Of a DNA stretch of 64,000 nucleotides, positions 19,270 through 29,141 are shown one piece after another (position 1 is the stretch's first letter; each line of letters opens with the position of its first letter). Under the pieces are notes generated by a model, which saw only the letters and a list, made by a program, of their open reading frames with translations, searched no databases and was not told the DNA's origin. Location of the stretch: the NCBI GenBank assembly GCA_026399875.1, contig JAPLQF010000024.1, positions 71,149 through 135,148 on the forward strand, written 5' to 3'. Source of the stretch: Burkholderiales bacterium (GTDB lineage Bacteria; Pseudomonadota; Gammaproteobacteria; Burkholderiales; Burkholderiaceae_E). A program made the position numbers and the translations under genes.

Positions 19270-20052
19270 GGCCATGCGCCCGGTACGTCGATCGCGCCGG
19301 TGCGAATAAAAACGCGCCGGATCACGCACGGTACATAACTCGCCGCCGCTCACGCTGGTCACGCCGCGCGCGGCGAGTCGGCGCCGGGCGAGCGCGTAGA
19401 GATCAGCCCAGTACTTTCCCGCGGCAGGACCGGGTATGAATGCCGACGATGCCTGGCCATCCTGTTCGCAAAAGGCCTCCATCACCTCTTGCCCGACCTC
19501 GAACGACGCCGGTCCAATGGCGGGCCCCATCCAGGCAGCGAGCTCGGCGTCTTCACCGAGGCGCGCGCGCATTGCATCGACAGTCGCCTCGACGACGCCG
19601 GCCGCGAGCCCTCTCCAGCCGGCATGCACCGCGCCGACGATCCGGCCATGCTTATCGGCGAGAAGGAGCGGCAGGCAATCGGCGGTCATGATCGCAAGCA
19701 CCTGTCCTGCCTGCATGGTGATGGCCGCATCCGCGGTCGGCGGCACCAGCGCCTGGGCAGACACGGCACTGTCTGCCTGGTGCACATTGACGCCGTGAAC
19801 CTGCTGCAACCAGCAGATCGGCCCAGGCAGCCCAGCCTGCAGGCGGGCGCGGTTCTCCCTGACCGCCGCCGGGTCGTCGCCGACATGCTCCCCCAGGTTC
19901 ATTCCGACCGCCGCGCCATCGGCGGCACCGAAGTCCCCGGCACTGACCCCACCAGTTCGGATGGTGATCAGGGTTTGGACATGGTCAGACACCGACCAGT
20001 CGGGCGCGATACCCGGCAGCCGTGCCAGCCTTGCACTCGCGGCATCTCTCAT
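19246..20052 (-). CDS. pgeF: Peptidoglycan-editing multicopper-type protein PgeF (YfiH, laccase domain)
   Basis: Member of the DUF152/YfiH laccase-domain family; E. coli PgeF (YfiH) removes wrongly incorporated L-serine from peptidoglycan precursors. Zinc-site residues sit in WLQQVHGVNV, TADCLPLLLADK and GAVHAGWRGL. From ATG 20052 the protein has 268 residues. The ATG shares its A with the rluD stop (TGATG), so translation is coupled. The rluD-pgeF pair is widespread in proteobacteria. The longer in-frame extension upstream overlaps rluD and has no family similarity, so it was left out. Confidence 0.92.
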   Translation of the reverse strand: MRDAASARLARLPGIAPDWSVSDHVQTLITIRTGGVSAGDFGAADGAAVGMNLGEHVGDDPAAVRENRARLQAGLPGPICWLQQVHGVNVHQADSAVSAQALVPPTADAAITMQAGQVLAIMTADCLPLLLADKHGRIVGAVHAGWRGLAAGVVEATVDAMRARLGEDAELAAWMGPAIGPASFEVGQEVMEAFCEQDGQASSAFIPGPAAGKYWADLYALARRRLAARGVTSVSGGELCTVRDPARFYSHRRDRRTGRMASLIWLIA

Positions 20053-21074
20053 CAGCGCTTTCCTCGCGTCGGCTGGGCGGCAGGTTTGTGAAGACGGCTG
20101 CCACTGGCCGGTGGCGGCACTGGCACAGGCAAGTGCAGCGCTTCGAGAAGAGCCAGGATGTCGGCAGGCAAGGGACTGGCCATCTGCAAGCGTTCGCCGC
20201 TCACCGGATGATCCAGCTCGAGACGCCAGGCATGCAGCGCCTGCCGACTGAAATCCCCCCGAGGACTGCCGCCATACACCGTGTCGCCGATCAGCGGATG
20301 CCCGACGCTGGCCAGATGGACCCGGATCTGATGCGTGCGCCCGGTCTCGAGGCGGCATTCGATCGACGCAACCCGATCGCCAGCCGACAGTCGCTCGACA
20401 TGAGTCGTCGCCGCCTTGCCTCGCTCCAGCGACACCACCGCCATACGGAGCCGGTCGCGCGGATCACGCCCGATTGGTGCGTCGATGGTCAGGCGTTCGC
20501 GCGGCAAGCCCTGGGTGACCGCGAAATAGCGCCGACTGATGGTGCGCGCCGCAATCGCCGCACTCAGTCGCTCGAAGGCACGCCCACTGCGGGCAACCAT
20601 CAGCAAGCCGCTGGTGTCCTTGTCGAGCCGGTGAATGATGCCTGCTCTCGGCAGCTTTGCAGAGTCGGGTCGTGCATGCAGCAATCCATTCATGAGCGTG
20701 CCGCGCCAATGCCCAGGGGCCGGATGAGCGACCAATCCGACCGGCTTGTCGATCACCATCAGGTCGGCGTCTTCATGGATGATGCTCAGTGGGATATCGT
20801 CGGGCTCGAACGAACGCTCAGCCTCGGTGGGCATCGGCCAGACCTCGATTGTCTCGATGCCGCGCAGTCGATGCCGCGGCAGCACCGCCTGGCCATCGAC
20901 CGTGACCGCAGCCAGCGCAATCCAGCGCTGAATGCGGGTGCGCGAGACATCGGCGAGTACCCCCGCAAGGAAACGATCAAGGCGCTGACCGAAGCCGGCG
21001 CGAGCATCGATTCGAAGCGGCGCCTGATCAGCGGAGTGGGCCGAAGCCACTGGATCGAACTGATCGGCGCTCAC
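20052..21074 (-). CDS. rluD: 23S rRNA pseudouridine synthase RluD
   Basis: Makes pseudouridines in helix 69 of 23S rRNA (E. coli positions 1911, 1915, 1917). An N-terminal S4 RNA-binding domain (QRLDRFLAGVLADVSRTRIQ) precedes the RluA-type catalytic domain with catalytic Asp in GIIHRLDKDTSGLLMV and GRTHQIRVHLASVGHPLIGD. The 340 residues include a Pro-rich C-terminal tail beyond the usual end. Divergent from bamD and coupled to pgeF, a common arrangement in proteobacteria. Confidence 0.95.
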   Translation of the reverse strand: MSADQFDPVASAHSADQAPLRIDARAGFGQRLDRFLAGVLADVSRTRIQRWIALAAVTVDGQAVLPRHRLRGIETIEVWPMPTEAERSFEPDDIPLSIIHEDADLMVIDKPVGLVAHPAPGHWRGTLMNGLLHARPDSAKLPRAGIIHRLDKDTSGLLMVARSGRAFERLSAAIAARTISRRYFAVTQGLPRERLTIDAPIGRDPRDRLRMAVVSLERGKAATTHVERLSAGDRVASIECRLETGRTHQIRVHLASVGHPLIGDTVYGGSPRGDFSRQALHAWRLELDHPVSGERLQMASPLPADILALLEALHLPVPVPPPASGSRLHKPAAQPTRGKR

Positions 21075-21088
21075 TCAGGCCCCTTGGC

Positions 21089-21094
21089 TATAAT
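21089..21094 (+). promoter_or_regulatory. -10 box TATAAT of bamD
   Basis: A perfect TATAAT lies 38 bases before the bamD ATG and just upstream of the divergent rluD start. Transcription would begin near 21101. The -35 region is poor. Confidence 0.6.
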
Positions 21095-21126
21095 CGACCT
21101 GTCGGTCTTGCATTAATGGAGCAGTA

Positions 21127-21951
21127 ATGACAACAGCGCGAAGCTGGAATTGGCGGCGAATTGCGACTGCGGTGGTGTTGCTGGGGATGCTGGCCGGCTG
21201 CGGCGTTTTCGGACCGAGCACCGAATACGATCCTACCGCGAAGATGACCCCGGCCGAAATCTATGCCGGCGCCAAGGATGACATGAGTGCGGGTCGCTGG
21301 TCGGCGGCGGTCAAGCTGCTGATCAAGCTCGAATCACGCTATCCATTCGGGGTCTGGGCGCAGCAGGCGCAACTCGATACCGCTTACTGCCAATACCGCG
21401 AAAACGAGCGCATCCAGGCGCTGGTCAGCATTGAACGTTTCATCCGGCTCTATCCGACAAACGCTCAACTTGATTACGCTTTTTATCTGAAGGGCCTGAT
21501 CAACTTCAATGAAGACTTGAGCCTGATCGGTGGTCTTGGCGGACAGGACCTCTCCGAGCGCGACCAGAGAGCCGCGCGCGAATCCTTCGAGGCCTTCCGT
21601 CAGGTGCTGACACGGTTCCCGAACAGCATCTATACCGAGGACTCAAGGGCCAGGATGCAATATCTCGTCAATGCCATGGCTGGCAGCGAGGTCCATATTG
21701 CCCGCTACTACTATGTCCGGGGTGCCTATCTGGCTGCGATCAACCGGGCGCAAAACGTGATCATCCAGTATCAGGGGGCACCTGCGGTCGAGGAGGCGCT
21801 CTTCATCGTGATGAAAGCCAGCGAGCAGCTCGGCCTTGACCAGCAGCGATCAGACGCCGAGCGGGTGCTCCTGCTGAATTTTCCGAAGACCCCGCTGCTG
21901 ACAACCGGTCTGAAACTCGACAATCGGTCCTGGTGGGAAGTCTGGCGCTGA
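21127..21951 (+). CDS. bamD: Outer-membrane assembly lipoprotein BamD
   Basis: Essential lipoprotein of the BAM complex that folds beta-barrel proteins into the outer membrane. The signal peptide ends in a lipobox (GMLAGC, Cys near residue 25). It is followed by TPR-like helical repeats of the ComL family: AKDDMSAGRWSAAVKLLIK, RYPFGVWAQQAQLDTAY and FIRLYPTN. Length of 274 residues is normal. The ATG at 21127 follows GGAGCAG. Confidence 0.94.
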   Translation: MTTARSWNWRRIATAVVLLGMLAGCGVFGPSTEYDPTAKMTPAEIYAGAKDDMSAGRWSAAVKLLIKLESRYPFGVWAQQAQLDTAYCQYRENERIQALVSIERFIRLYPTNAQLDYAFYLKGLINFNEDLSLIGGLGGQDLSERDQRAARESFEAFRQVLTRFPNSIYTEDSRARMQYLVNAMAGSEVHIARYYYVRGAYLAAINRAQNVIIQYQGAPAVEEALFIVMKASEQLGLDQQRSDAERVLLLNFPKTPLLTTGLKLDNRSWWEVWR

Positions 21952-21985
21952 AGGGTCCGCCAACCGAAGCGCCAGCAGCAGCCCC

Positions 21986-24079
21986 TCAGCCCTGACCCTG
22001 CCCCTGACCCTCAGGCTGCGGCAGGAAAGGCAAGGCGTCCTGCCAGTGCTCGACTCGCCGAAACGGCGGCAGACTGGCGATCAGCCTGCGGCCATAGCCG
22101 CGCGTGATCAGGCGCTCATCGCAAATCACCAGCACGCCGCGATCCGACTCGGAACGAATCAGACGGCCGGCGCCCTGCTTCAGGGCCTGCGCAGCCGCCG
22201 GCAGCTGATCGTGTGAAAACGGATCTCGCCCCGATCGACGCAGGGCTTCTCCGCGAGCCCTGATCACCGGATCATCGGGCGGAGCGAAGGGCAGCTTGTC
22301 GATCACCACCAGCGACAGGGCATCACCCATCACGTCGACCCCTTCCCAGAAGCTCGCGCTCCCCACCAGAACACCCGCGCTGGCCGATCGAAACCGGTCG
22401 AGCAAAGCAGCTCTGGCAACTTCTCCCTGGACCAGCCACTGCATACCCGCATTGTCGGTGGCATCAAGGGCACGCAGGGTCTGCGCAATATCGCGCACCG
22501 CCCGCAGGCTCGTGCAAAGGACAAAAGCCCGGCCACGGTTGGCAAGAATCAATGGCCAGACGAACTGCGCAACCCGTTGAGAAAAACCGGGCGACGAGGC
22601 TTCGCCGATACCTCGAGGTATCCAGAGCGCTGCCTGAGCGGCGAAGTCGAAAGGACTGGCGAAGCGCTCGCAGCGCGCATCCGACAGCCCGAGCGCCTCG
22701 GTGAAGTGACTGAAGTCGTCGCCGACCGAGAGGGTGGCCGAAACGAACACCCAGGCGCGTGCAGGACCCGATCGATGGCGTCCGAAGGCCGCGGCCACCG
22801 ACAGCGGCGTGCGTCTGAGCGTGGCATGCGGCCCGCTGGCTTCGGCCCAGACGATCGCCGGATCCTCCTCGCTCGGATCAGCCTCGATGTCCTGCGCCTC
22901 ATCGGTCAGCACCGCTGACCAACGGGAGACCCGCTCAAGGAGCTCGGTGGCACGCAGGCCACAACGGTCGAGTTCGAGCCCACGACCCGCATTGTTGGCG
23001 ATGATTGCCGAGATCGACACCAGATCGCTCGACAGGGCATCCAGTGCATCAGGAAGGCCTGCAATCGACTTGAGTTGTTCGAGGCTGTAGCGTCGCGCCA
23101 ACTGGGCGCGGCTTGCCCCTTGCGCGCCGAAAGCACGGCCACCCGCTGTTGCCGACTCGTTGCCCTCGAGAACCAGGCGCAAGTCGCGACTCGACTGCTC
23201 GAGGCGACCGGCCACCGAGCGCCAGTCGGCCGCGTCGCGCGCCTCGACCAGCCCTGCGCGAGTCAGGTCGCGAACCAGATCCTGCAGCTGGCGGGTCGAG
23301 ACCGATTCGCCGAAAAACTCGGTCGCAGCTTCCGGCAGCTGGTGCGCTTCATCAAAGATGACCGCGTCGACGGTTGGCAGCAGTTCGGCCATCGACGATT
23401 CGCGCAGCGCAAGATCGGCGCAGAAAAGGTGGTGATTGACCACCACCACATCGGCTGCCATCGCTTCGCGCCTGGCCTGAAAAACAAAGCATCGCTTGAA
23501 CTCAGGACACTCCTGCCCGAGACAGTTGTCGCGAGTCGAGGTGGCATGAACCCAGACCGGATCATCCTCGGCCAGCGCGGTACAGTCGGCACGATCGCCG
23601 CTCAGACTGATCTGGGCGAACTGCCTGATCTTGCGCAACTTGCCTGGCATCTGCGGATCGGCAAAGCGCCCATCGGCCATCTGCTGGTCGAGGTGATGGT
23701 GACAGACATAATTCGCCCGCCCCTTGAGCAAGGCGATGCGGGTTCCCAGACCGAGCGCCGCTTTCACCGAAGGCAGGTCGCGATGAAAGAGCTGGTCCTG
23801 AAGTGGACGGGTTCCGGTCGAGATCATGGCCCTTGCACCCGACAGCAGCAACGGCACGAGATAGGCGAAGGTCTTGCCGGTGCCGGTACCGGCCTCGGCA
23901 ACCAGACTGCTGCGCTGCGCGATGGCCCGCGCGACGCTGGCCGCCAGGGACTGCTGACCTTCTCTCGCCTTGAAGGCGGGCATAGCCCGGGCGAGCGCCC
24001 CCTGAGCAGCCAAGGCGTCAATAGTGGCTTGCGACAGCGATGCCGCACTCGAGTCGGCCTGCGGCCAGTCGTCTGTCAC
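21986..24079 (-). CDS. yoaA: DinG/YoaA-type ATP-dependent DNA helicase with Fe-S cluster
   Basis: XPD-like superfamily 2 helicase of 697 residues. Walker A is AEAGTGTGKT (61-70), the DEAH box lies at 243-246, and the C-terminal helicase motifs include SASFWEGVDVMGD and QGAGRLIRSESDRG. Four cysteines for the 4Fe-4S cluster are at 126, 186, 191 and 197. The overall layout fits YoaA better than DinG, but the two are hard to separate by eye. YoaA works with the polymerase III chi subunit in repair. The stop is 34 bases from the converging bamD. It begins 10 bases after a DUF465 gene on the same strand. Confidence 0.88.
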   Translation of the reverse strand: MTDDWPQADSSAASLSQATIDALAAQGALARAMPAFKAREGQQSLAASVARAIAQRSSLVAEAGTGTGKTFAYLVPLLLSGARAMISTGTRPLQDQLFHRDLPSVKAALGLGTRIALLKGRANYVCHHHLDQQMADGRFADPQMPGKLRKIRQFAQISLSGDRADCTALAEDDPVWVHATSTRDNCLGQECPEFKRCFVFQARREAMAADVVVVNHHLFCADLALRESSMAELLPTVDAVIFDEAHQLPEAATEFFGESVSTRQLQDLVRDLTRAGLVEARDAADWRSVAGRLEQSSRDLRLVLEGNESATAGGRAFGAQGASRAQLARRYSLEQLKSIAGLPDALDALSSDLVSISAIIANNAGRGLELDRCGLRATELLERVSRWSAVLTDEAQDIEADPSEEDPAIVWAEASGPHATLRRTPLSVAAAFGRHRSGPARAWVFVSATLSVGDDFSHFTEALGLSDARCERFASPFDFAAQAALWIPRGIGEASSPGFSQRVAQFVWPLILANRGRAFVLCTSLRAVRDIAQTLRALDATDNAGMQWLVQGEVARAALLDRFRSASAGVLVGSASFWEGVDVMGDALSLVVIDKLPFAPPDDPVIRARGEALRRSGRDPFSHDQLPAAAQALKQGAGRLIRSESDRGVLVICDERLITRGYGRRLIASLPPFRRVEHWQDALPFLPQPEGQGQGQG

Positions 24080-24089
24080 CGCGGACGAC

Positions 24090-24290
24090 TCATGCAGGCG
24101 TATCCGGAACCAGTCGACGCTGCAATTGCATGATCGCGTCCTTGATGGCCAGCTTGCGCTTTTTCAGCCTGCGAATCGTCAGCTCATCGGGCGGCACGCT
24201 CGACTGCAAGGCGAGCAGGCTCAGGTCGAGGTCGCGATGCTCGATCTGGAGCTCGACGATCCGGTCGTACAAGGGCTGCAAATCCTGCAT
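24090..24290 (-). CDS. DUF465 (YdcH-like) small helical protein
   Basis: A 66-residue, charged, fully helical protein matching the DUF465/YdcH family: a short helical hairpin with LQPLYDRIVELQIEHRDLD and a basic RRLKKRKLAIKDAI. Function is not established. ATG 24290 was chosen; a TTG two codons earlier is also possible. It lies 10 bases before the helicase gene, so both are probably co-transcribed. Confidence 0.8.
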   Translation of the reverse strand: MQDLQPLYDRIVELQIEHRDLDLSLLALQSSVPPDELTIRRLKKRKLAIKDAIMQLQRRLVPDTPA

Positions 24291-24452
24291 GGTCAAAAGG
24301 GGTCAGCGGTGCAAATGCAAGGGCAGCGTCACACCAAGCCCTCGACTATAGGCTGGCTGATGACCGCATTCAAAGCGCATTGACCTTTCGGCTGTGGCAT
24401 CGAGACATCGCAAGCAATCTGAAAGACTGCTGAATCGTGCAGGGGTCCCTGT

Positions 24453-25226
24453 TCACTGGGAGCGTGCCGGTGCTGGCGACTGCTCTCTTCGACGCGCTTC
24501 TTCAAGCAGGCGCTGATCACGCAGGGCCCGTTCGCGGGCCTCTCGGGCCTGCAGTCGGAGCCGATTTTCTTCGAGGCGCCTTTCGCGCTCGGCGACGAAC
24601 ACCGAATCTTCAGCGGCGCGCGTCGCGGCTTCGGCACGACGGATCGCGTTTTCCTTCTCGCGCCGCTCACGATCGGCGCGAGCCGCCTTTGCCTGACGCT
24701 CAAGTTCGGGCGCATCGCGCTCCCGCTCCAGGCGTGCCTTCTCGGCAGCCTCGATCCGGGCCTCGAAGGACTTCAGATTGTCGAGTGCCTTCGCCGCCTC
24801 GGTCGCACTCGCGGCGGCACGCTCCTCAAGCGTTCTTGCAGTTCGCTGATTGAGCTCCAGCGCCGCGCTTTCACGCAGGGACTGATTGGCGGCCACCTCG
24901 ACGGCATTGCTACGACTTTCGACCGGCCGTTGTCGGGACATCACATCGGCGAGGCAGCGCGTCACCAGAAAGCGGCGATAGCAGGCAATCCGTTCTCGCA
25001 GCAGGGCATCATCGGTCTCATCGCGCGCCAGCCCCGCCGCCTTGCGTGCGACTTGCGCGGTCTCGACATCCATCGGACGCGACACATCGAAAGCCTTGAG
25101 GACTGAAGCGGGATCGACCGACACCGGCTCGACGCCCGCTCCCCAATTTGCCCCGGTGCTCGAGCAAGCCGCTGTCACCAGCCCAAGCAGCGAGATCGAC
25201 AGCGTGACGAGGCAGGTCCTGATCAC
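24453..25226 (-). CDS. Putative coiled-coil lipoprotein, function unknown
   Basis: A 257-residue protein with a signal peptide ending in a lipobox (VTAAC, Cys21), so probably membrane-anchored on the periplasmic side. Residues 80-96 carry IACYRRFLVTRCLADV, with two cysteines nine residues apart (82 and 91) that could form a disulfide. From about residue 105 to 250 it is an extremely Arg/Glu/Ala-rich heptad-like region, probably one long coiled coil. The start codon is GTG. It follows zapE by 20 bases and precedes the DUF465 gene by 162 bases with nothing else visible between. I associate the Cys motif with lipoproteins of other betaproteobacteria, but know no function. Confidence 0.7.
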   Translation of the reverse strand: MIRTCLVTLSISLLGLVTAACSSTGANWGAGVEPVSVDPASVLKAFDVSRPMDVETAQVARKAAGLARDETDDALLRERIACYRRFLVTRCLADVMSRQRPVESRSNAVEVAANQSLRESAALELNQRTARTLEERAAASATEAAKALDNLKSFEARIEAAEKARLERERDAPELERQAKAARADRERREKENAIRRAEAATRAAEDSVFVAERERRLEENRLRLQAREARERALRDQRLLEEARRREQSPAPARSQ

Positions 25227-25246
25227 GGCAGCGCAGCCGGTCGCGC

Positions 25247-26359
25247 TCAGGCCAGCGTATCGACCAGACCACGCCGCGGCGCAGCCTGGTAGTCGGGCGA
25301 CTGCATTTCGATCAACCGGCTGACCGTTCTGTGAAACTCGCTCGACATCGCCCCCGCCACATAAAGCTGTTCCGGCGGCACGTCGGCGGCGATCAGCAGC
25401 TTGACCTTCTGATCATAGAAGACATCGACCAGCCAGGTGAAACGTCTGGCCTGAGACGACATCGCCGCGGTCATCCGGGGCACGGAAGAGAGCATCACGG
25501 TATGAAATCGGGTGGCAATTTCGAGATAGTCGAGCTGTGATCGCGGCCCGTCGCAAAGCGTCGCGAAATCGAACCAGACCACACCCCCCGACCGACGCAG
25601 GGCCTCAATGACACGATGCTCGATGGTCAGGCGAGGATCGTCGACCGTGGGTCCGGCCAACTGCTCGAAAGCCTGCGCAAAGCGGCGATCTGTATCGGGG
25701 CACAGCGGACTGAGGTAGACATCGACACCCTGCAGCGCCAGGCGCCGATAGTCGGTTCCGGCATCGACATTAAGAATATCGAGATGGTCTTTCAGGAGCG
25801 CGATCGCGGGCAGGATGGTGTCGCGATTCAGACCGTCGGGATAGAGATCATCGGGTCGGTAGTTGGACGTCATCACGAAGACCACGCCATGACCGAAAAG
25901 GCCGTTCAGCAGGCGCTCGAGAATCATGGCATCGGCCACATCCGAGACATGAAACTCATCGAAACAGATCAGGCGATACCGCGCGGCAAGCCTGCGGGCG
26001 ACCTCATCGAGCGGATCACTCACCTGCCTGAGATCACGCAGTTCGCGATGCACGCTGCGCATGAACTCATGAAAGTGCACCCGGGTCTTGCGCACCACCG
26101 GTACCGCTTCGTAGAACACATCCATGAGCAGGCTCTTGCCGCGTCCGACACCGCCATACATCCAGACGCCGCGTGGCACCGGCGGGCGATCGAACAGCTT
26201 GCGCAGCAGTCCGGATCGCCTGCGCTTGAATTCGATCAGATCATCGTAAAGCCGCTGCAGCCGTTCGACCGCAGCCAACTGCGAAGCGTCGCTGCGGTAG
26301 CCACGTTCGGCCAGCAGCTTTGTGTAGCGCTCGAGGACGTTCATCTGACTTGAGTTCAT
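25247..26359 (-). CDS. zapE: Cell-division ATPase ZapE (AFG1 family)
   Basis: AAA-type ATPase of the AFG1/ZapE family; ZapE of E. coli acts on FtsZ rings under low oxygen or high temperature. Walker A is GGVGRGKS in MYGGVGRGKSLLMDVFYEAV, Walker B is RLICFDEFHVSDVADAMIL, and VMTSNYRPDDLYPDGLNR follows. From ATG 26359 the protein has 370 residues; a second ATG at 26344 (MNVLERY) is equally plausible. It lies 55 bases after lpd on the same strand, the position it takes in many Burkholderiales after the sucA-sucB-lpd genes. Confidence 0.93.
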   Translation of the reverse strand: MNSSQMNVLERYTKLLAERGYRSDASQLAAVERLQRLYDDLIEFKRRRSGLLRKLFDRPPVPRGVWMYGGVGRGKSLLMDVFYEAVPVVRKTRVHFHEFMRSVHRELRDLRQVSDPLDEVARRLAARYRLICFDEFHVSDVADAMILERLLNGLFGHGVVFVMTSNYRPDDLYPDGLNRDTILPAIALLKDHLDILNVDAGTDYRRLALQGVDVYLSPLCPDTDRRFAQAFEQLAGPTVDDPRLTIEHRVIEALRRSGGVVWFDFATLCDGPRSQLDYLEIATRFHTVMLSSVPRMTAAMSSQARRFTWLVDVFYDQKVKLLIAADVPPEQLYVAGAMSSEFHRTVSRLIEMQSPDYQAAPRRGLVDTLA

Positions 26360-26414
26360 CACTGCAGCGTTGCCTGCCGTGCCCCGATGCTGCCGGCAGC
26401 AGGCAACCGCAGGC

Positions 26415-27848
26415 TTACATGTTGAGAGCGCGTTTGTCGACCGCCAACGCCGCTTCGCGCAGCACTTCGGAGAGCGACGGATGCGGATGGCAGACCCGGG
26501 CAATGTCTTCGCTCGAGGCTTTGAACTCGATGGCCACCGCGGCCTCGGCGATCAGGTCGGAGGCACCGGGCCCGATGATGTGCACACCCAGCAACTCGTC
26601 GGTCGTCGCGTCTGCAAGCATCTTCACGAAGCCATCGGCGGTGGCCATGCCGAGTGCCCGTCCGTTGGCCGCGAAGGGAAACTGCCCGGCCTTATAGGCC
26701 CGGCCCTCGGCCTTGAGCTGCTGCTCGGTCCGACCCACCCAGGCGATCTCCGGGGAGGTATAGATCACCCAGGGAATCGCGTTGTAGTCGATGTGCGGCT
26801 TTTGCCCGGCGATCAGTTCGGCCACCATCACACCTTCATCCTCGCCCTTGTGCGCGAGCATCGGTCCGCGCACCACGTCGCCGACCGCGTAAACCCGCGG
26901 CAATACCGTACGACAATGATCATCAACCGGGATGAAGCCGCGCTCGTCCAGAGCAAGTCCGACCGATTCGAGCCCAAGGCCATCGGTGTTGGGAATACGA
27001 CCGACCGAGACGATCAGGCGATCGACTTCGAGCGTCTGCGCGACGCCCTTGGCATCTGTCCAGTCGATGCTGACAGCCTTCTTGCCGACATTGACCGAAC
27101 CGATCTTCGCGCCCAGATTGATCGACAGCCCCTGTTTGGTGAAAAGCTTGAGCGCCTCTTTCGAGATCGACTCATCGCAGGCTGACAGAAAGCCCGGCAA
27201 GGCTTCAAGGACGGTCACGGAGGCACCAAGCCGTCGCCAGACCGAACCGAGCTCCAGGCCGATCACGCCGGCGCCGATCACGCCCAGCCGCTTTGGCACG
27301 GCCGGCATCGCCAGTGCACCTTCGTTGTCGCACACCATCTGGTTGTCGACCGCAACACCCGGCAGATGGCGCGCCTTCGAGCCGGTCGCGATGATCACGC
27401 TGACCGCCTCAACCTGGATCGCCCCCTGCGCAGTATCGACTTCGACGCCATAAGCATCGCCGAGGGTGCCGGTCAGCCGGGCATGCCCTTTGAGCCAATC
27501 GATCTTGTTCTTGCGAAACAGGAACTCGATGCCCTTGGTCATCTTCGAGACGATGCCGTCCTTGCGCGCCTGCATCTTCTGGACATCGATCTTTGCACCG
27601 GCAATCTCGATGCCATGCACATCGAGATGCGACTGCGCTTCTTCGAATTTCTCACTTGATGCCAGCAAGGCTTTCGAGGGAATGCAGCCGACATTCAGAC
27701 AGGTGCCGCCAAGCGCCAGCTCGCCCTTGGGGTTGGTCCATTTCTCGGCACACGCAACTTTCAATCCGAGCTGCGCCGCGCGAATTGCTGCAATATAACC
27801 GGCCGGACCTGAGCCGATTACCACCACGTCATAACGTTGATTGGCCAT
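26415..27848 (-). CDS. lpd: Dihydrolipoamide dehydrogenase (E3) of the 2-oxoglutarate dehydrogenase complex
   Basis: FAD enzyme of 477 residues that re-oxidises dihydrolipoamide with NAD. The FAD motif is [20 protein letters not shown], the redox-active pair is in [15 protein letters not shown], the NAD motif is [16 protein letters not shown], and the C-terminal active-site base lies in HPHPSLSE. It follows sucB by eight bases, giving the order sucA-sucB-lpd, so it serves 2-oxoglutarate dehydrogenase and perhaps other complexes. Confidence 0.96.
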   Translation of the reverse strand: MANQRYDVVVIGSGPAGYIAAIRAAQLGLKVACAEKWTNPKGELALGGTCLNVGCIPSKALLASSEKFEEAQSHLDVHGIEIAGAKIDVQKMQARKDGIVSKMTKGIEFLFRKNKIDWLKGHARLTGTLGDAYGVEVDTAQGAIQVEAVSVIIATGSKARHLPGVAVDNQMVCDNEGALAMPAVPKRLGVIGAGVIGLELGSVWRRLGASVTVLEALPGFLSACDESISKEALKLFTKQGLSINLGAKIGSVNVGKKAVSIDWTDAKGVAQTLEVDRLIVSVGRIPNTDGLGLESVGLALDERGFIPVDDHCRTVLPRVYAVGDVVRGPMLAHKGEDEGVMVAELIAGQKPHIDYNAIPWVIYTSPEIAWVGRTEQQLKAEGRAYKAGQFPFAANGRALGMATADGFVKMLADATTDELLGVHIIGPGASDLIAEAAVAIEFKASSEDIARVCHPHPSLSEVLREAALAVDKRALNM

Positions 27849-27856
27849 CGCTGATC

Positions 27857-29140
27857 TCAGAGGTCAAGCAGCAGTCGTGAGGGATCCTCGAGCGCATCCT
27901 TGACACAGACGAGAAAGAGCACCGCCTCGCGCCCATCGATAATTCGATGATCGTATGACAGCGCAAGATAATTCATCGGCCGAATCACGATCTGACCGTT
28001 CTCGACGACCGCACGGTCCTTGGTGGCATGCACGCCGAGGATGGCGGCCTGCGGCGGGTTGATGATCGGCGTCGAGAGCATCGAGCCGAACACACCGCCG
28101 TTCGAAATCGAGAAGGTGCCGCCCGACAACTCCTCGATGCCGAGCTTGCCTTCCTGGGCTCGCTTGCCGTAATCACCGATCTGATTCTCGATCTGGGCGA
28201 AGTTCATCTGATCGGCATTGCGAATCACCGGCACGACCAGGCCGCGCGGCGAACCGACCGCAACGCCGATATCGAAATAGCCGTGGTAAACAATGTCGGT
28301 GCCATCGACCGACGCATTGACGACCGGATATTTCTTGAGCGCATGAACGGCGGCTTTCACGAAAAAGCTCATGAAGCCAAGTCGGGTGCCGTGCTCTTTC
28401 TCGAACCGGTCCTGGTACTTCTTGCGCAGGTCCATCACCGGTTGCATGTTGACCTCGTTGAACGTGGTCAGGATGGCATTGGTTGCCTGCGACTGAAGGA
28501 GACGCTCGGCGACGCGCTGGCGCAGACGCGACATCGCCACCCGCTGTTCGGGACGTCCTTCGATCATCTTGTTCGGGTCGATCGGCGCGGTCACTGACGG
28601 CAGGCTGCTGGTGGGAGCACCAGTGGGAATCGGTGCACTGACTGCGGGTCTGGCTTGCGACGGCGCGCTCGCACCGGCCGCTACCGCACCAATGACATCC
28701 CCCTTGGTCACCCGGCCATCACGGCCGGTACCGGCCACATTCGAAGCCGACAGACCTGCCTCAGCCAGCATCTTGGCGGCAGCAGGCATCGCGACGCCTG
28801 CATGAGCAGCGCCGGTTGCAGCGGCAATCGGCGCCGTCGGTACAGCGGCAGGGGTGGCAGCAAGCGGCGCGGGCCCAGCAGCCGATTTCGAGGCGACCGC
28901 CTCAGTATCGATGATCGCGATCACCTCGCCGGCGACCACTGTTTCACCGTCGGCCTTGAGGACTCGCGCCAGCACACCGGCGTTGGGGGCCGGCAACTCG
29001 AGCACCACCTTGTCGGTTTCGACGTCAATCAGGTTGTCGTCACGTTCGATCGCATCGCCCGGCTTCTTGTGCCACTGCAACAGCGTCGCTTCCGCAACCG
29101 ATTCGGACAGTTGCGGGACTTTTACTTCGATCAATGCCAT
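27857..29140 (-). CDS. sucB: Dihydrolipoyl succinyltransferase (E2), SucB/OdhB
   Basis: E2 subunit of 2-oxoglutarate dehydrogenase, 427 residues. The lipoyl domain begins [20 protein letters not shown] and has the lipoylated Lys in ETDKV. An Ala/Pro linker follows, then a peripheral subunit-binding domain ([20 protein letters not shown]), another linker, and the catalytic domain with SYDHRIIDG near the C-terminus. The ATG at 29140 is two bases after the sucA stop. The longer in-frame extension upstream lies within sucA and was rejected. Confidence 0.96.
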   Translation of the reverse strand: MALIEVKVPQLSESVAEATLLQWHKKPGDAIERDDNLIDVETDKVVLELPAPNAGVLARVLKADGETVVAGEVIAIIDTEAVASKSAAGPAPLAATPAAVPTAPIAAATGAAHAGVAMPAAAKMLAEAGLSASNVAGTGRDGRVTKGDVIGAVAAGASAPSQARPAVSAPIPTGAPTSSLPSVTAPIDPNKMIEGRPEQRVAMSRLRQRVAERLLQSQATNAILTTFNEVNMQPVMDLRKKYQDRFEKEHGTRLGFMSFFVKAAVHALKKYPVVNASVDGTDIVYHGYFDIGVAVGSPRGLVVPVIRNADQMNFAQIENQIGDYGKRAQEGKLGIEELSGGTFSISNGGVFGSMLSTPIINPPQAAILGVHATKDRAVVENGQIVIRPMNYLALSYDHRIIDGREAVLFLVCVKDALEDPSRLLLDL

Positions 29141-29141
29141 G

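Noticed and set aside
24297..24452. Possible small gene between the DUF465 gene and the lipoprotein
   Set aside because: No frame with a plausible start, ribosome-binding site or family pattern was found.
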